Below are positions 18,093-26,515 of a stretch of DNA of 53,453 nt, piece by piece (within the stretch, counting starts at the first letter, position 1; each line of letters begins with the position of its first letter). The stretch is from Curtobacterium oceanosedimentum. GTDB lineage: Bacteria; Actinomycetota; Actinomycetes; Actinomycetales; Microbacteriaceae. The stretch covers positions 1 to 53,453 of the forward strand of contig NZ_JAIXIG010000029.1 of NCBI RefSeq assembly GCF_020297365.1, read 5' to 3'. Under the pieces are notes generated by a model. It did no database searches and was not told where the DNA came from. It was given only the letters and a program-made list of their open reading frames with translations. The position numbers were made by a program, and so were the translations under genes.

Positions 18093-18169
18093 GCGTCGAG
18101 CGGGTGGTGCGGGTGCGTCGAGCGGGAGGTGCTGGCGGGTGAGGCGGGGGCGTCGAGCGGGTGGTGCGG
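18093..18169. repeat. Three-copy direct repeat between MATE and MarR genes
   Basis: GCGTCGAGCGGG(T/A)GGTGC(G/T)G occurs at 18093, 18115 and 18150. The 265-base gap has no convincing ORF; the repeats may bind a regulator of the MATE gene. Confidence 0.55.
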
Positions 18170-18178
18170 TCGTCGTGC

Positions 18179-18616
18179 CTAGCGGCTCGGCGGGGCGAGT
18201 TCCGCGGTCACCTTCTGCAGCAGGCGCCGCAGGGTGGCGCGCTCGTCCGCGTCGAGCGGCGCGAGCAGGGAGTCGTCGAGGGCGACCATCGCGTCGGTGA
18301 AGCCGGCGATGAGGTCGATGCCCGCCGGGGTGGCGTGCACCGTCTTCGTCCGACCGTTCGCGGCGTCCGTCCGTCGTTCGACCAGGCCACGCCGCTCGAG
18401 TCCCTGCAGGAGACTCGAGACGCTGGCTGCGCTGGTCCGGGTGACCTCGGCGATGTCCCGTTGGATCGCGCCGGGGTTCTGCTGCAGGTACCCGAGCACG
18501 AACGACTGCTCGCGGGTGAGGTCGCGCGACCGGACCCACTCGTCGGCCGCCTTGCGCTGTGCCCAGCCGATCCACCGCATGAGTTCGAGCGGGGTGGTGA
18601 GATCCGGTGCCTGCAT
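18179..18616 (-). CDS. MarR family regulator
   Basis: A 145-residue repressor-like protein. The winged helix spans about 35-105: [23 protein letters not shown], recognition helix [18 protein letters not shown], and wing [17 protein letters not shown]. Helices at both ends would form the dimer interface. Adjacent to and co-oriented with the MATE exporter, it probably controls it in response to a drug or aromatic ligand. A palindrome at 18627-18637, just before its start, is a likely autoregulatory operator. Confidence 0.92.
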   Translation of the reverse strand: MQAPDLTTPLELMRWIGWAQRKAADEWVRSRDLTREQSFVLGYLQQNPGAIQRDIAEVTRTSAASVSSLLQGLERRGLVERRTDAANGRTKTVHATPAGIDLIAGFTDAMVALDDSLLAPLDADERATLRRLLQKVTAELAPPSR

Positions 18617-18642
18617 GATCAGAACGCTAACTGTTAGAGATC
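18617..18642. promoter_or_regulatory. Likely MarR operator
   Basis: CTAACTGTTAG (18627-18637) is a perfect palindrome around a central T, flanked by TGATC and GATCA at 18617-18621 and 18638-18642. It is AT-rich against the GC-rich surroundings and sits 10 bases before the MarR start. Confidence 0.6.
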
Positions 18643-18710
18643 AAACTGTCAACGATGGGTCCGCAGGAGACCGTTCAGGCCGGTTCCGGTCAGGGGAGCC
18701 CGATCGGCGC

Positions 18711-18716
18711 GATACT
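18711..18716 (+). promoter_or_regulatory. -10 box GATACT of nadE
   Basis: GATACT ends six bases before the GTG start at 18723. Confidence 0.45.
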
Positions 18717-18722
18717 GGGATC

Positions 18723-19550
18723 GTGCGTGAACTCCAAGCCGCCATCGCAGCGGACCTCGACGTCCAGCCGACCATCGACCCGGAGCAGGAGGTCGCCCGT
18801 CGTGTCGGGTTCCTCCGCGACTACCTGCGCACGACCGGCGCGAAGGGGTACGTGCTCGCCATCAGCGGCGGCCAGGACTCCACCCTCGCCGGCCGGCTGA
18901 CGCAGCTCGCCGTCGAGTCGCTCCGCGCCGAGGGGTATCCGGCCGAGTTCACCACCGTGCGCATGCCGTACCGGGTGCAGGCCGACGAGGACGACGCGCA
19001 GCTCGCCCTGCAGTTCATCGCCGCCGACCCCGGCATCACCGTGAACATCGAGCACGGTGTCGACGGCGTCGTGCAGGACACCGCCGCGTCGGGCGTCGAG
19101 CTGAGCGACTTCGTCAAGGGCAACGTCAAGGCGCGCATGCGCATGGTCGCGCAGTACGCCGTGGCCGGTCAGCGCGGCCTGCTCGTCGTGGGGACCGACC
19201 ACGCGGCCGAGGCGGTCACCGGCTTCTTCACCAAGTACGGCGACGGCGGCGTCGACCTCACCCCGCTCACCGGCCTCACCAAGAGCCAGGGGCGCCAGCT
19301 GCTCGAGCACCTCGGGGCGCCCGCCCGACTGTACGAGAAGGCGCCGACCGCCGACCTGCTCGACGAGCTGCCCGGCCAGACCGACGAGGCGAACCTCGGG
19401 CTCACCTACGCCGAGATCGACGCCTACCTGCAGGGACACGACGTGCCGGTCGAGGTCGCCGAGGCCATCGAGGCGCGGTACCGCGCGACCGAGCACAAGC
19501 GCCGGGTGCCGGCGACGCCCTCCGACGACTGGTGGCGCGCCGGCGCGTGA
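18723..19550 (+). CDS. nadE: Ammonia-dependent NAD+ synthetase
   Basis: A 275-residue enzyme that amidates deamido-NAD+ with ammonia and ATP. The PP-loop is SGGQDS (48-53), followed by [46 protein letters not shown] and [12 protein letters not shown], all hallmarks of the short NadE form without a glutaminase domain. The length matches E. coli NadE. The GTG start at 18723 gives [18 protein letters not shown] six bases upstream suggests a leaderless mRNA. Confidence 0.95.
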   Translation: MRELQAAIAADLDVQPTIDPEQEVARRVGFLRDYLRTTGAKGYVLAISGGQDSTLAGRLTQLAVESLRAEGYPAEFTTVRMPYRVQADEDDAQLALQFIAADPGITVNIEHGVDGVVQDTAASGVELSDFVKGNVKARMRMVAQYAVAGQRGLLVVGTDHAAEAVTGFFTKYGDGGVDLTPLTGLTKSQGRQLLEHLGAPARLYEKAPTADLLDELPGQTDEANLGLTYAEIDAYLQGHDVPVEVAEAIEARYRATEHKRRVPATPSDDWWRAGA

Positions 19551-19668
19551 GCGCGTGAGCGCGTGACGCGACCCCGGCCTCCTGTCTGTCCGAGCGCTCT
19601 CCTAGGATGGGAGCGACAGTACGACAGATACGGAATCCAGGCCGACGCCTGGTCCGCAAGGGGGAGTC

Positions 19669-21114
19669 ATGGAAGTCCTGTTCGCGCTCGGAGCCGTCCC
19701 GCTGATCATCGTGGGGATCATCGTCCTCGCCGTGGTGGCGCTCATCTACGCCAAGGTCGTGTACCGCAACGCCGGCGCCGACGAAGCCCTCATCATCACG
19801 GGCAAGCGCTCGCGCAAGGTGAAGAACGCGGACGGCACCGAGACCGTCGAGTCCGGCATCAAGGTCGTGCTCGGGGCGGGTGTGCTCGTGCGCCCGTTCT
19901 TCGAGAAGGTCGCGAAGCTGTCGCTGAGCTCGCGCGCGATCGACATCAACGTGAACGCGCAGGACTCCCGGGGCGTGACGATCGACGTCGAGGCGGTGGC
20001 GCTCGTCAAGGTCGGCGAGGCCGACTCCTCGATCCGCGCCGCCGCGCAGCGCTTCCTCGGGCAGGAGAAGAAGATCGACGACTTCGCGCGCGAGGTCCTG
20101 TCCGGTTCTCTCCGTGCCTCGATCGGTGCGACCGACGTGTCGACGATCATCCGGAACCGCGACCAGCTGACCGTCGCCGTGCTCACCGTCGCGCAGGACG
20201 CGCTGCACAGCCAGGGTCTCGACGTCGACTCGTTCGAGATCAAGGGCATCTCGGACCGCAACGAGTACATCAGCGACCTCGGCCGTGCCGAGCGTGCGCG
20301 GGTGCGGCTCGAGGCCGAGAACGCCGAAGCGCAGGCCGACCGTGAAGCCCGCGAGGCCCGTGCGACCGCCGACCAGGCGATCGCCGAGGCCGAGAACACC
20401 CTGGCCATCCGTCGTGCGGCCCTGCAGCTCGACGCCGACCGCGCTTCCGCCGAGGCGGCCGCCGCCGGCCCGCTGGCCCAGGCTCGCGCCGCCCAGGGCG
20501 TCGTCGAGCAGGAGCAGCTGACCGCGCAGAAGCGTGCGGAACTGCGTCGTGCCGAACTGGAGTCCGAGGTCTCCGCCGTGGCCGAGGCGCAGGCGCGCAA
20601 GACCCGCGTCGAGGCCGAGGCTGCCGCCGCAGCGCAGGTCGAGACCGCCCGCGCCCAGGCCGAAGCCCGGCGGATCTCCGCCGAGGCGATCGCCGCCGAG
20701 GCCCAGGCCGAGTCCGAGGCCCGCAAGCTCGCCGCCGACGCCTCACGGGCCGAGGGGCAGGCCGCGGCCGACGCGATCCGCGCGAAGGGGCAGGCCGAGG
20801 CCGACGCCACGAAGGCCCAGGCGGACGCCCTGGCCCAGCACTCCGAGGCCGTCCTGCGGGTCAAGGCCATCGAGACGCTGCCGAGCATCGCCCGCGAGCT
20901 CGCGGCCCCGATGGGCAACATCGACAAGCTCACGGTCGTGTCGTCCGACGGTGCGGGCGCGCTGTCGAAGAGTGTCGTCAGTCAGTTCAGCGAGGTCGAC
21001 GCGCTGCTCGGCACCACCGCGGGCTTCACGCTGAGCGACATCGTGAAGAGCACCACGACCGGGCAGGCTGCCGCCCGCGCGGTCGTGCGCGAGCAGGCGG
21101 ACGCGACCGAGTAG
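19669..21114 (+). CDS. Flotillin-like SPFH protein
   Basis: A 481-residue membrane-anchored scaffold. One N-terminal helix (about 4-28), an SPFH/band-7 domain (about 32-215), then a long Ala/Glu/Arg-rich coiled coil (about 216-400) full of AEA repeats and a C-terminal domain with VVSSDGAGALSKSVV. Flotillins organise membrane microdomains. It has its own 118-base upstream region with a TAGGAT-like -10 near 19602. It converges on a small hypothetical gene 33 bases downstream; a short CCGCC/GGCGG hairpin sits at 21121-21136. Confidence 0.9.
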   Translation: MEVLFALGAVPLIIVGIIVLAVVALIYAKVVYRNAGADEALIITGKRSRKVKNADGTETVESGIKVVLGAGVLVRPFFEKVAKLSLSSRAIDINVNAQDSRGVTIDVEAVALVKVGEADSSIRAAAQRFLGQEKKIDDFAREVLSGSLRASIGATDVSTIIRNRDQLTVAVLTVAQDALHSQGLDVDSFEIKGISDRNEYISDLGRAERARVRLEAENAEAQADREAREARATADQAIAEAENTLAIRRAALQLDADRASAEAAAAGPLAQARAAQGVVEQEQLTAQKRAELRRAELESEVSAVAEAQARKTRVEAEAAAAAQVETARAQAEARRISAEAIAAEAQAESEARKLAADASRAEGQAAADAIRAKGQAEADATKAQADALAQHSEAVLRVKAIETLPSIARELAAPMGNIDKLTVVSSDGAGALSKSVVSQFSEVDALLGTTAGFTLSDIVKSTTTGQAAARAVVREQADATE

Positions 21115-21147
21115 GCGGTCCGCCGGTCCTGGCGGGCGCGGCGGGGG

Positions 21148-21603
21148 TCAGCCCTCGGCGCGCCCGTTCTCGTCGCGGCGATCGCGCTGCTGACCGCCGG
21201 CGTCCTCGCGCTGGGGGCCGTCCTCGCGCTGCGTAGCGTCCTCGCGGTGCGCTGCGTCGGCGTCGGCGTCGTCACGTTCGTTCGCCAGGCGCTGCTGCCA
21301 GACCACGCTGCGCGCCGCACCCTCGAGGACGTCGTCCACGGGTCGCCCGCTCTGTGCGGCGAGCGCGCCACTGAGGCCAGCGGTCAGGGTGCCCCCGGCC
21401 GCGGCGAGACGTTCGACGACCTCCTCCTGACGCGGGGTCAGGGGCTCGTCGACCAGCTCGTCGATGGTGTCCCGGATGTTCTGTTCGCTCGCGTCCAGTG
21501 CTGCCTCGTCACCGGAGTGCAGCGCTGCTGCCTCGCCGACGACGATGAGACCGAGCCGTGCTGCGTCGTCTTCGGGACGCTCCGTGCGGTGCTCATCTGC
21601 CAT
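21148..21603 (-). CDS. Hydrophilic hypothetical protein
   Basis: A 151-residue soluble protein. Residues about 1-95 are helical and acidic (ARLGLIVVGEAAALHSGDE, then TPRQEEVVERLAAAGGTLT). The C-terminal third is very hydrophilic with short repeats REDATQ, REDGPQ, REDAGG. I do not recognise a family. The ATG at 21603 is preferred, with TACGGT seven bases upstream; the frame above it is different in composition. Confidence 0.65.
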   Translation of the reverse strand: MADEHRTERPEDDAARLGLIVVGEAAALHSGDEAALDASEQNIRDTIDELVDEPLTPRQEEVVERLAAAGGTLTAGLSGALAAQSGRPVDDVLEGAARSVVWQQRLANERDDADADAAHREDATQREDGPQREDAGGQQRDRRDENGRAEG

Positions 21604-21725
21604 GCGGGGGACCGTACGCCCCGTTGTGGCACGCGCGCTGGACGGACGGGGTACCTGCTCGACCGCGACCACATTCATCGGACGGATTGAGCGGTAGCGT
21701 CACCAGAAAAGGACACAGATCGCTC

Positions 21726-21754
21726 TTGACGGCCGAGACATCGGATGTTTTGAT
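21726..21754 (+). promoter_or_regulatory. Promoter of the forward fucose operon
   Basis: TTGACG (21726-21731), a 17-base spacer and TTTGAT (21749-21754). The palindrome at 21736-21750 lies inside the spacer, so a bound protein would block RNA polymerase. Confidence 0.65.
21736..21750. promoter_or_regulatory. Operator AGACAT-N3-ATGTTT
   Basis: AGACATCGGATGTTT, one of three related palindromes at the fucose genes; it sits between -35 and -10 of the forward operon. The likely binder is the FadR-type protein encoded at 29584-30261. Confidence 0.65.
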
Positions 21755-21796
21755 TGCCTCGTTCGGTCGACGGAGACCGGACGGCAGGAGACACGA

Positions 21797-23134
21797 ATGA
21801 GCCGCATCACCGGTCTGCACGTGCGCGACATCCGGTTCCCGACCTCGCGGGAGCACGACGGATCCGACGCCATGAACCCCGCACCCGACTACTCCGCCGC
21901 CTACGTCGAGATCACCACCGACGCCCTGGACGGCCTGGTCGGCACCGGCTTCGTCTTCACCATCGGCCGCGGCAACGAGGTGCAGGAGGCCGCGATCGCC
22001 GCCCTCCGCGGACACGTGGTCGGGGCCGACGCCGAGGCGGTCCTGGCGGACATGGGCGGGACCTGGCGCGCGATGGTGCACGACTCGCAGCTCCGGTGGC
22101 TCGGGCCCGAGAAGGGCGTCATGCACATGGCGATCGGCGCCGTGGTGAACGCCCTGTGGGACCTCCGCGCGAAGCGGGCGGGACAGCCGCTCTGGGCGCT
22201 GCTCGCCGACCTGGACCCCGAGGAACTCGTCGACCTGGTGGACTTCCGGTACCTGACCGACGCGATCACCCCCGCCGAGGCGCTCGAGCTGTTCCGCGCC
22301 GCCGAACCCCTGCGGGCCGCACGCCGCGAGCGCCTGGAGCGGGAGGGCTACCGCGCCTACACGACGACCCCGGGGTGGCTCGGCTACGACGACGACAAGC
22401 TCGCCCGGCTCTGCCGCGAGGCGGTCGACGAGGGCTTCGCGCAGATCAAGCTCAAGGTCGGTGGCGACGTCGACGAGGACGTCCGCCGGATGGGCATCGC
22501 ACGCACCACGGTGGGCCCCGACATCCGGATCGCGATCGACGCCAACCAGCGGTGGGACGTGGACGAGGCGGTCGCGTGGGTGGACCGGCTCCGCCCCTTC
22601 GACATCGCGTGGGTCGAGGAACCGACGAGCCCCGACGACATCCTCGCCCACGCCGAGATCGCCCGGCGCATCGCCCCGATCCCCGTCGCGACGGGGGAGC
22701 ACATGGCGAACCGCGTCATCGCGAAGCAGCTCATCCAGGCCGGTGCGACGTCGGTGCTGCAGATCGACGCCACCCGGGTCGCCGGGGTCAACGAGAACCT
22801 GGCGATCCTGCTCCTCGCCGCCAAGCACGGTGTCCGGGTCTGTCCGCACGCCGGCGGCGTCGGCCTGTGCGAGGCGGTCCAGCACCTGTCGATGTTCGAC
22901 GCGGTCGCGCTCACCGGTGACCTCGACACCCGCAGCATCGAGTTCGTCGACCACCTGCACGAGCACTTCGTGACACCGGTCGACGTGCACGACGGCCGGT
23001 ACTGGCCGCCCACCGCCCCCGGCGCCGGCACCGAGATGCTCGCCGGCTCCCTCGACGCGCACGCGTTCCCCGGCGGCCCGGTCTGGACCGCCGCCGACAC
23101 CGAGACGGTCCCCGACGCGGTCCGCGTCGCCTGA
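21797..23134 (+). CDS. L-fuconate dehydratase
   Basis: A 445-residue enolase-superfamily enzyme that removes water from L-fuconate to give 2-keto-3-deoxy-L-fuconate. Catalytic positions match the Xanthomonas enzyme in spacing and number as I recall it: Lys218/Lys220 in IKLKVGG, metal ligands Asp248 (AIDANQRWD), Glu274 (VEEPTSPDD) and Glu301 (GEHMANR), Asp324 (IDATRVAG) and His351 (CPHAGGVG). It begins [17 protein letters not shown] and is first in the forward operon, 43 bases after the promoter. Confidence 0.93.
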   Translation: MSRITGLHVRDIRFPTSREHDGSDAMNPAPDYSAAYVEITTDALDGLVGTGFVFTIGRGNEVQEAAIAALRGHVVGADAEAVLADMGGTWRAMVHDSQLRWLGPEKGVMHMAIGAVVNALWDLRAKRAGQPLWALLADLDPEELVDLVDFRYLTDAITPAEALELFRAAEPLRAARRERLEREGYRAYTTTPGWLGYDDDKLARLCREAVDEGFAQIKLKVGGDVDEDVRRMGIARTTVGPDIRIAIDANQRWDVDEAVAWVDRLRPFDIAWVEEPTSPDDILAHAEIARRIAPIPVATGEHMANRVIAKQLIQAGATSVLQIDATRVAGVNENLAILLLAAKHGVRVCPHAGGVGLCEAVQHLSMFDAVALTGDLDTRSIEFVDHLHEHFVTPVDVHDGRYWPPTAPGAGTEMLAGSLDAHAFPGGPVWTAADTETVPDAVRVA

Positions 23135-23203
23135 CCCGCTCGTCCCCCGAACCAGTACGACACCCCACCCGATCCCGATCACCACGACGAAGTGGAGACA
23201 CCG

Positions 23204-24439
23204 ATGCAACGACGATTCACCGCCGGGTTCGCGGCAGCAGCAGCTGCGGCGCTCGTGCTCACCGGCTGTTCCGCTGGCACCAGTGCCGGCGACAGCCAGT
23301 CCGAAGACTCCCTGACCTGGGCGATGTGGATCGCCGGCAAGGAGGACAAGGCCGCCTGGCAGGAGGTCGCCGACACCGTGCAGACGGACGACGACGTCGA
23401 CGTCACCATCCAGGGCTCACCGTTCAACGACTACTGGACGAAGCTCCGCACCCAGCTCTCGACGGGGACCGCCCCGTGCATCGTGAGCATCCAGTCGCTC
23501 CGCACCGCGAACTACACCGACGTGCTGGTGCCGATCGACGACATGGTGGAGAAGGCCGGTCTCGACCTGAGCGAGTACGACCAGACCGGACTCGACGGCA
23601 TGCGGGTCGACGGCGAGCTCTACGGGCTGCCCTACGACACCGGCCCCATGCTCATGTTCTACAACAAGGACCTGTTCGAGAAGGCCGGCGTCGCCGAACC
23701 GAAGCCCGGCTGGACGGTCGACGACTTCGAGGCCGCCGCCGAGGAACTCAAGGCCGCGGGCACCCCGATCTGGGGCACGAGCGTCGAGGACATCCCGCTC
23801 GAGTCGATGATCCTCGGGTACAACGGCGGCCGGGTCATCGACGAGGACGGCGGACTCGACGCGGAGAACGCCGACTTCGCCGAGGGGCTCGACTGGATCG
23901 GCGGTCTGGTCGAGGACGGCTACGCCACGCAGGCGAGCACCGACCCGTCGGCCGACGACAACGCGTTCGTGTCCGGCGACGTCGCGATGTACAGCGACGG
24001 GCCGTGGTCGATCATCAGCCAGAAGGCCAAGGTGCAGTTCGACCTCGGCATCACGACGATGCCGTCCGGCACCGACGGACCGAGCTCGTACGCGGCCGGG
24101 TCGGGCTTCGGCATCTCGAAGCAGTGCGAGTTCCCGGAGCAGGCCTTCGCGGCCATCAGCACGATGACGAACGAGGCCACGCTCACCTCGCTCGCCGAGC
24201 AGGGCCGTGCCTTCCCGGCACGGACCGCGGCGCAGCAGGCCTGGTACGACAACGCGGGCATCGACGGGGTGGAGGACGCCCTGCAGACCGCCCTGGACGA
24301 CGCCACCCCGCTGCCCGGCAACAAGCAGAGCGACCAGCTCAACCAGCTCTTCGCGCAGTACGCCCTGCAGGCCGTGAACGGCCAGACCTCGGGCAAGGAG
24401 ACCATGTCGTCCATCGCGAGCCAGCTCGGTTCGCAGTGA
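23204..24439 (+). CDS. Sugar ABC transporter substrate-binding lipoprotein
   Basis: A 411-residue family-1-type solute-binding protein. The signal peptide ends in lipobox LVLTGC (Cys at about 23), which would be lipid-anchored outside the membrane. Typical blocks are PMLMFYNKDLFEKAGV, SYAAGSGFGISKQC and the C-terminal ALQAVNGQTSGKETM. Cargo is inferred from the neighbours to be L-fucose or fucosylated oligosaccharides. The ATG at 23204 is used; METP upstream is an alternative start. A strong hairpin follows before the permease gene. Confidence 0.92.
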   Translation: MQRRFTAGFAAAAAAALVLTGCSAGTSAGDSQSEDSLTWAMWIAGKEDKAAWQEVADTVQTDDDVDVTIQGSPFNDYWTKLRTQLSTGTAPCIVSIQSLRTANYTDVLVPIDDMVEKAGLDLSEYDQTGLDGMRVDGELYGLPYDTGPMLMFYNKDLFEKAGVAEPKPGWTVDDFEAAAEELKAAGTPIWGTSVEDIPLESMILGYNGGRVIDEDGGLDAENADFAEGLDWIGGLVEDGYATQASTDPSADDNAFVSGDVAMYSDGPWSIISQKAKVQFDLGITTMPSGTDGPSSYAAGSGFGISKQCEFPEQAFAAISTMTNEATLTSLAEQGRAFPARTAAQQAWYDNAGIDGVEDALQTALDDATPLPGNKQSDQLNQLFAQYALQAVNGQTSGKETMSSIASQLGSQ

Positions 24440-24443
24440 CGCC

Positions 24444-24479
24444 CGGGAGGCGCGGGTCGGCCCCGCCCCGCGCCTCCCG
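24444..24479 (+). terminator. Hairpin between binding protein and permease genes
   Basis: CGGGAGGCGCGGG (24444-24456) pairs perfectly with CCCGCGCCTCCCG (24467-24479). Within an operon it probably stops part of the transcription or protects the upstream mRNA, favouring the binding protein. It is a member of the dispersed GGAGGC palindrome family. Confidence 0.7.
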
Positions 24480-24530
24480 CTCGACCCATCTCCTGACCAG
24501 GACCGCGCGAACGACGAGGAGGTCGTCGCA

Positions 24531-25499
24531 ATGACCACCATCCAGGACCCACCCGCCCAGGCCCCGGTGGCCGCACCCGCGGTCGCCGCTGCCGCGGCGC
24601 CGCGCCGGAAGGGCGGCGGCACCGACGCCGAGCTCGGCCGCCGCTCCTGGTGGGGCGCCGCGTTCGCCGCCCCGCACTCGATCGGACTCGTGGTCTTCAC
24701 GGCGTTCCCGATCCTCGCGTCGCTCGTCGTGAGCTTCATGAACTGGCCGATGCTCGGCGAGCGTTCGTGGGCCGGCCTGTCGAACTACGCGCAGCTGTTC
24801 TCCGACCCGATCTTCCGCACCGTGACGCTGAACACCGTGCTGTTCGTCGTGCTCTACGTGCCGCTCAACCTGGTCGTGTCGCTCGGGCTCGCCGCCTGGC
24901 TCACGCCGAAGATCCGGCACCGGCACGTGTTCCGGGTGCTGTTCTTCATCCCGACCATCACGCCGATCGTCGCGAACGTCGTCGTCTGGCGGATGCTCTA
25001 CCAGCCCGGGGGCGCGATCGACGCGACCCTGCAGTCGACGGTCGGCGTGAACGCTCCGAACTTCCTGGCCGACGACGACTGGGCGATGCTCGCCGTCGTC
25101 GCGATGAGCGTCTGGCAGGGCTTCGGCTACAACATGCTGATCTTCTCGGCCGCGCTCGACTCGGTGCCCGAGAACCAGCTCGAGGCCGCGCAGCTCGACG
25201 GTGCGAACGCCTGGCAGATGTTCTGGCGGATCAAGTTCCCGCTCATCTCGCCGTCGATCTTCTTCGCCACGATGATGACGCTCATCACGTCGTTCCAGGT
25301 GTTCGTCCAACCGTTCGTCCTGACGAAGGGCGGGCCCGGCACCGCGACCGAGACGCTCGTGCAGTACATCTACAACACCGGCTTCCAGACGCAGCAGCTC
25401 GGACTGGCGTCGGCCGGCGCGTGGGTGCTGTTCGTGATCATCCTCGGCATCACGGCCATCCAGTTCCTCGGACAGAAGCGGTGGGTGCACTATGACTGA
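24531..25499 (+). CDS. Sugar ABC transporter permease (MalF-like)
   Basis: A 322-residue inner-membrane subunit with six helices after a polar Ala/Pro-rich N-terminus (1-40). The EAA loop EAAQLDGANAWQMFWRIKFPL near 227 contacts the ATPase. It overlaps the next permease gene by eight bases, so the two are translationally coupled. No ATPase gene is in the cluster; as in many actinobacterial carbohydrate transporters, a shared MsiK-type ATPase elsewhere is expected. Confidence 0.94.
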   Translation: MTTIQDPPAQAPVAAPAVAAAAAPRRKGGGTDAELGRRSWWGAAFAAPHSIGLVVFTAFPILASLVVSFMNWPMLGERSWAGLSNYAQLFSDPIFRTVTLNTVLFVVLYVPLNLVVSLGLAAWLTPKIRHRHVFRVLFFIPTITPIVANVVVWRMLYQPGGAIDATLQSTVGVNAPNFLADDDWAMLAVVAMSVWQGFGYNMLIFSAALDSVPENQLEAAQLDGANAWQMFWRIKFPLISPSIFFATMMTLITSFQVFVQPFVLTKGGPGTATETLVQYIYNTGFQTQQLGLASAGAWVLFVIILGITAIQFLGQKRWVHYD

Positions 25500-26394
25500 G
25501 CTGACCTCGTCCAACCGGACGATCAACCCGCGGGCACTGCCCCGCACCTCGGGCGCACCGCACCGGCGCACCGGACGCGTCCGGCACGCGATCGGCTACG
25601 TCCTGCTCTGCCTGGTGGCACTGCTGTTCGTCTCGCCGCTCGTCTACATGGTGGCGACGAGCCTGAAGCCCTCGGCCGACGTGTTCACGACGCCGCCGAC
25701 GCTGTGGGGGTCGTCGATCGAGTGGGGCAACTACGCCCAGGCGTTCACGTACCTGCCGTTCGCCCGCTTCATCCTCAACGGGATCATCGTCGCCGCGGCC
25801 GGCACCGCGATCAACGTCGCGGTCGCCGTGCTCTCCGGGTACGCGTTCTCACGGCTGCGGTGGCGGGGCCGGAACATGGTGTTCATCCTGTTCCTGGCGA
25901 CGCTGATGATCCCGCAGGACGTCCTGGTCATCCCGATGTACGTCATGATGCAGGGCTTCGGGTGGGTCGACACGTTCCAGGCGCTCATCATCCCGTGGGC
26001 GTTCACCGCGCTCGGCGCGTTCCTGGTGCGGCAGTTCTTCCTGACCGTGCCGCAGGAGCTCGACGACGCGGCCCGGGTGGACGGCGCCGGCGCGATCCGC
26101 ACGTTCTTCTCGGTGATGCTGCCGCTCGCCCGGCCGACGATGGCCGTCCTGGCGGTCTTCTCGTTCATCTCCTACTGGAACTCGTTCCTCTGGCCCCTGG
26201 TCATCGTCAACGACGTCGAGGCCCGGGGCACGATCCCGCTCGGCCTGCAGCAGTTCTTCGGCCAGCAGGGGTCCGAGTGGAACCTGGTGATGGCCGCGTC
26301 GGTGATCTCGATGCTGCCGACCGTCGTCCTGCTCGTCCTGCTGCAGAAGCACCTCGTCAAGGGCATCGTCACCAGCGGCCTCGGCGGCCGCTGA
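25492..26394 (+). CDS. Sugar ABC transporter permease (MalG-like)
   Basis: A 300-residue partner permease. A charged N-terminus (1-33) is followed by six helices; the EAA loop is DDAARVDGAGAIRTFFSVMLPL near 192. It ends HLVKGIVTSGLGGR, typical of MalG-like subunits. It overlaps the upstream permease by eight bases. A 121-base gap with a long imperfect hairpin separates it from the fucosidase gene. Confidence 0.94.
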   Translation: MTELTSSNRTINPRALPRTSGAPHRRTGRVRHAIGYVLLCLVALLFVSPLVYMVATSLKPSADVFTTPPTLWGSSIEWGNYAQAFTYLPFARFILNGIIVAAAGTAINVAVAVLSGYAFSRLRWRGRNMVFILFLATLMIPQDVLVIPMYVMMQGFGWVDTFQALIIPWAFTALGAFLVRQFFLTVPQELDDAARVDGAGAIRTFFSVMLPLARPTMAVLAVFSFISYWNSFLWPLVIVNDVEARGTIPLGLQQFFGQQGSEWNLVMAASVISMLPTVVLLVLLQKHLVKGIVTSGLGGR

Positions 26395-26400
26395 CCGGCG

Positions 26401-26462
26401 CCGACCCGCGACCGGCGCCGACCAGGCCACACCGCGCCCTGGTCGCGACCACGCCGGGTCGG
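26401..26462 (+). terminator. Nested hairpin between permease and fucosidase genes
   Basis: CCGACCC (26401-26407) pairs with GGGTCGG (26456-26462), enclosing GACCAGG/CCTGGTC (26420-26426 with 26438-26444). It may reduce read-through from transporter to enzyme genes. Confidence 0.5.
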
Positions 26463-26515
26463 AGGCCGCCCCGGACACCCGCACCGTTCCTCCCGTACGA
26501 AAGGAAACCCGCCCC

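Noticed and set aside
18000..18178. Possible gene in the MATE-MarR gap
   Set aside because: Only low-complexity repeated frames with no ribosome site.
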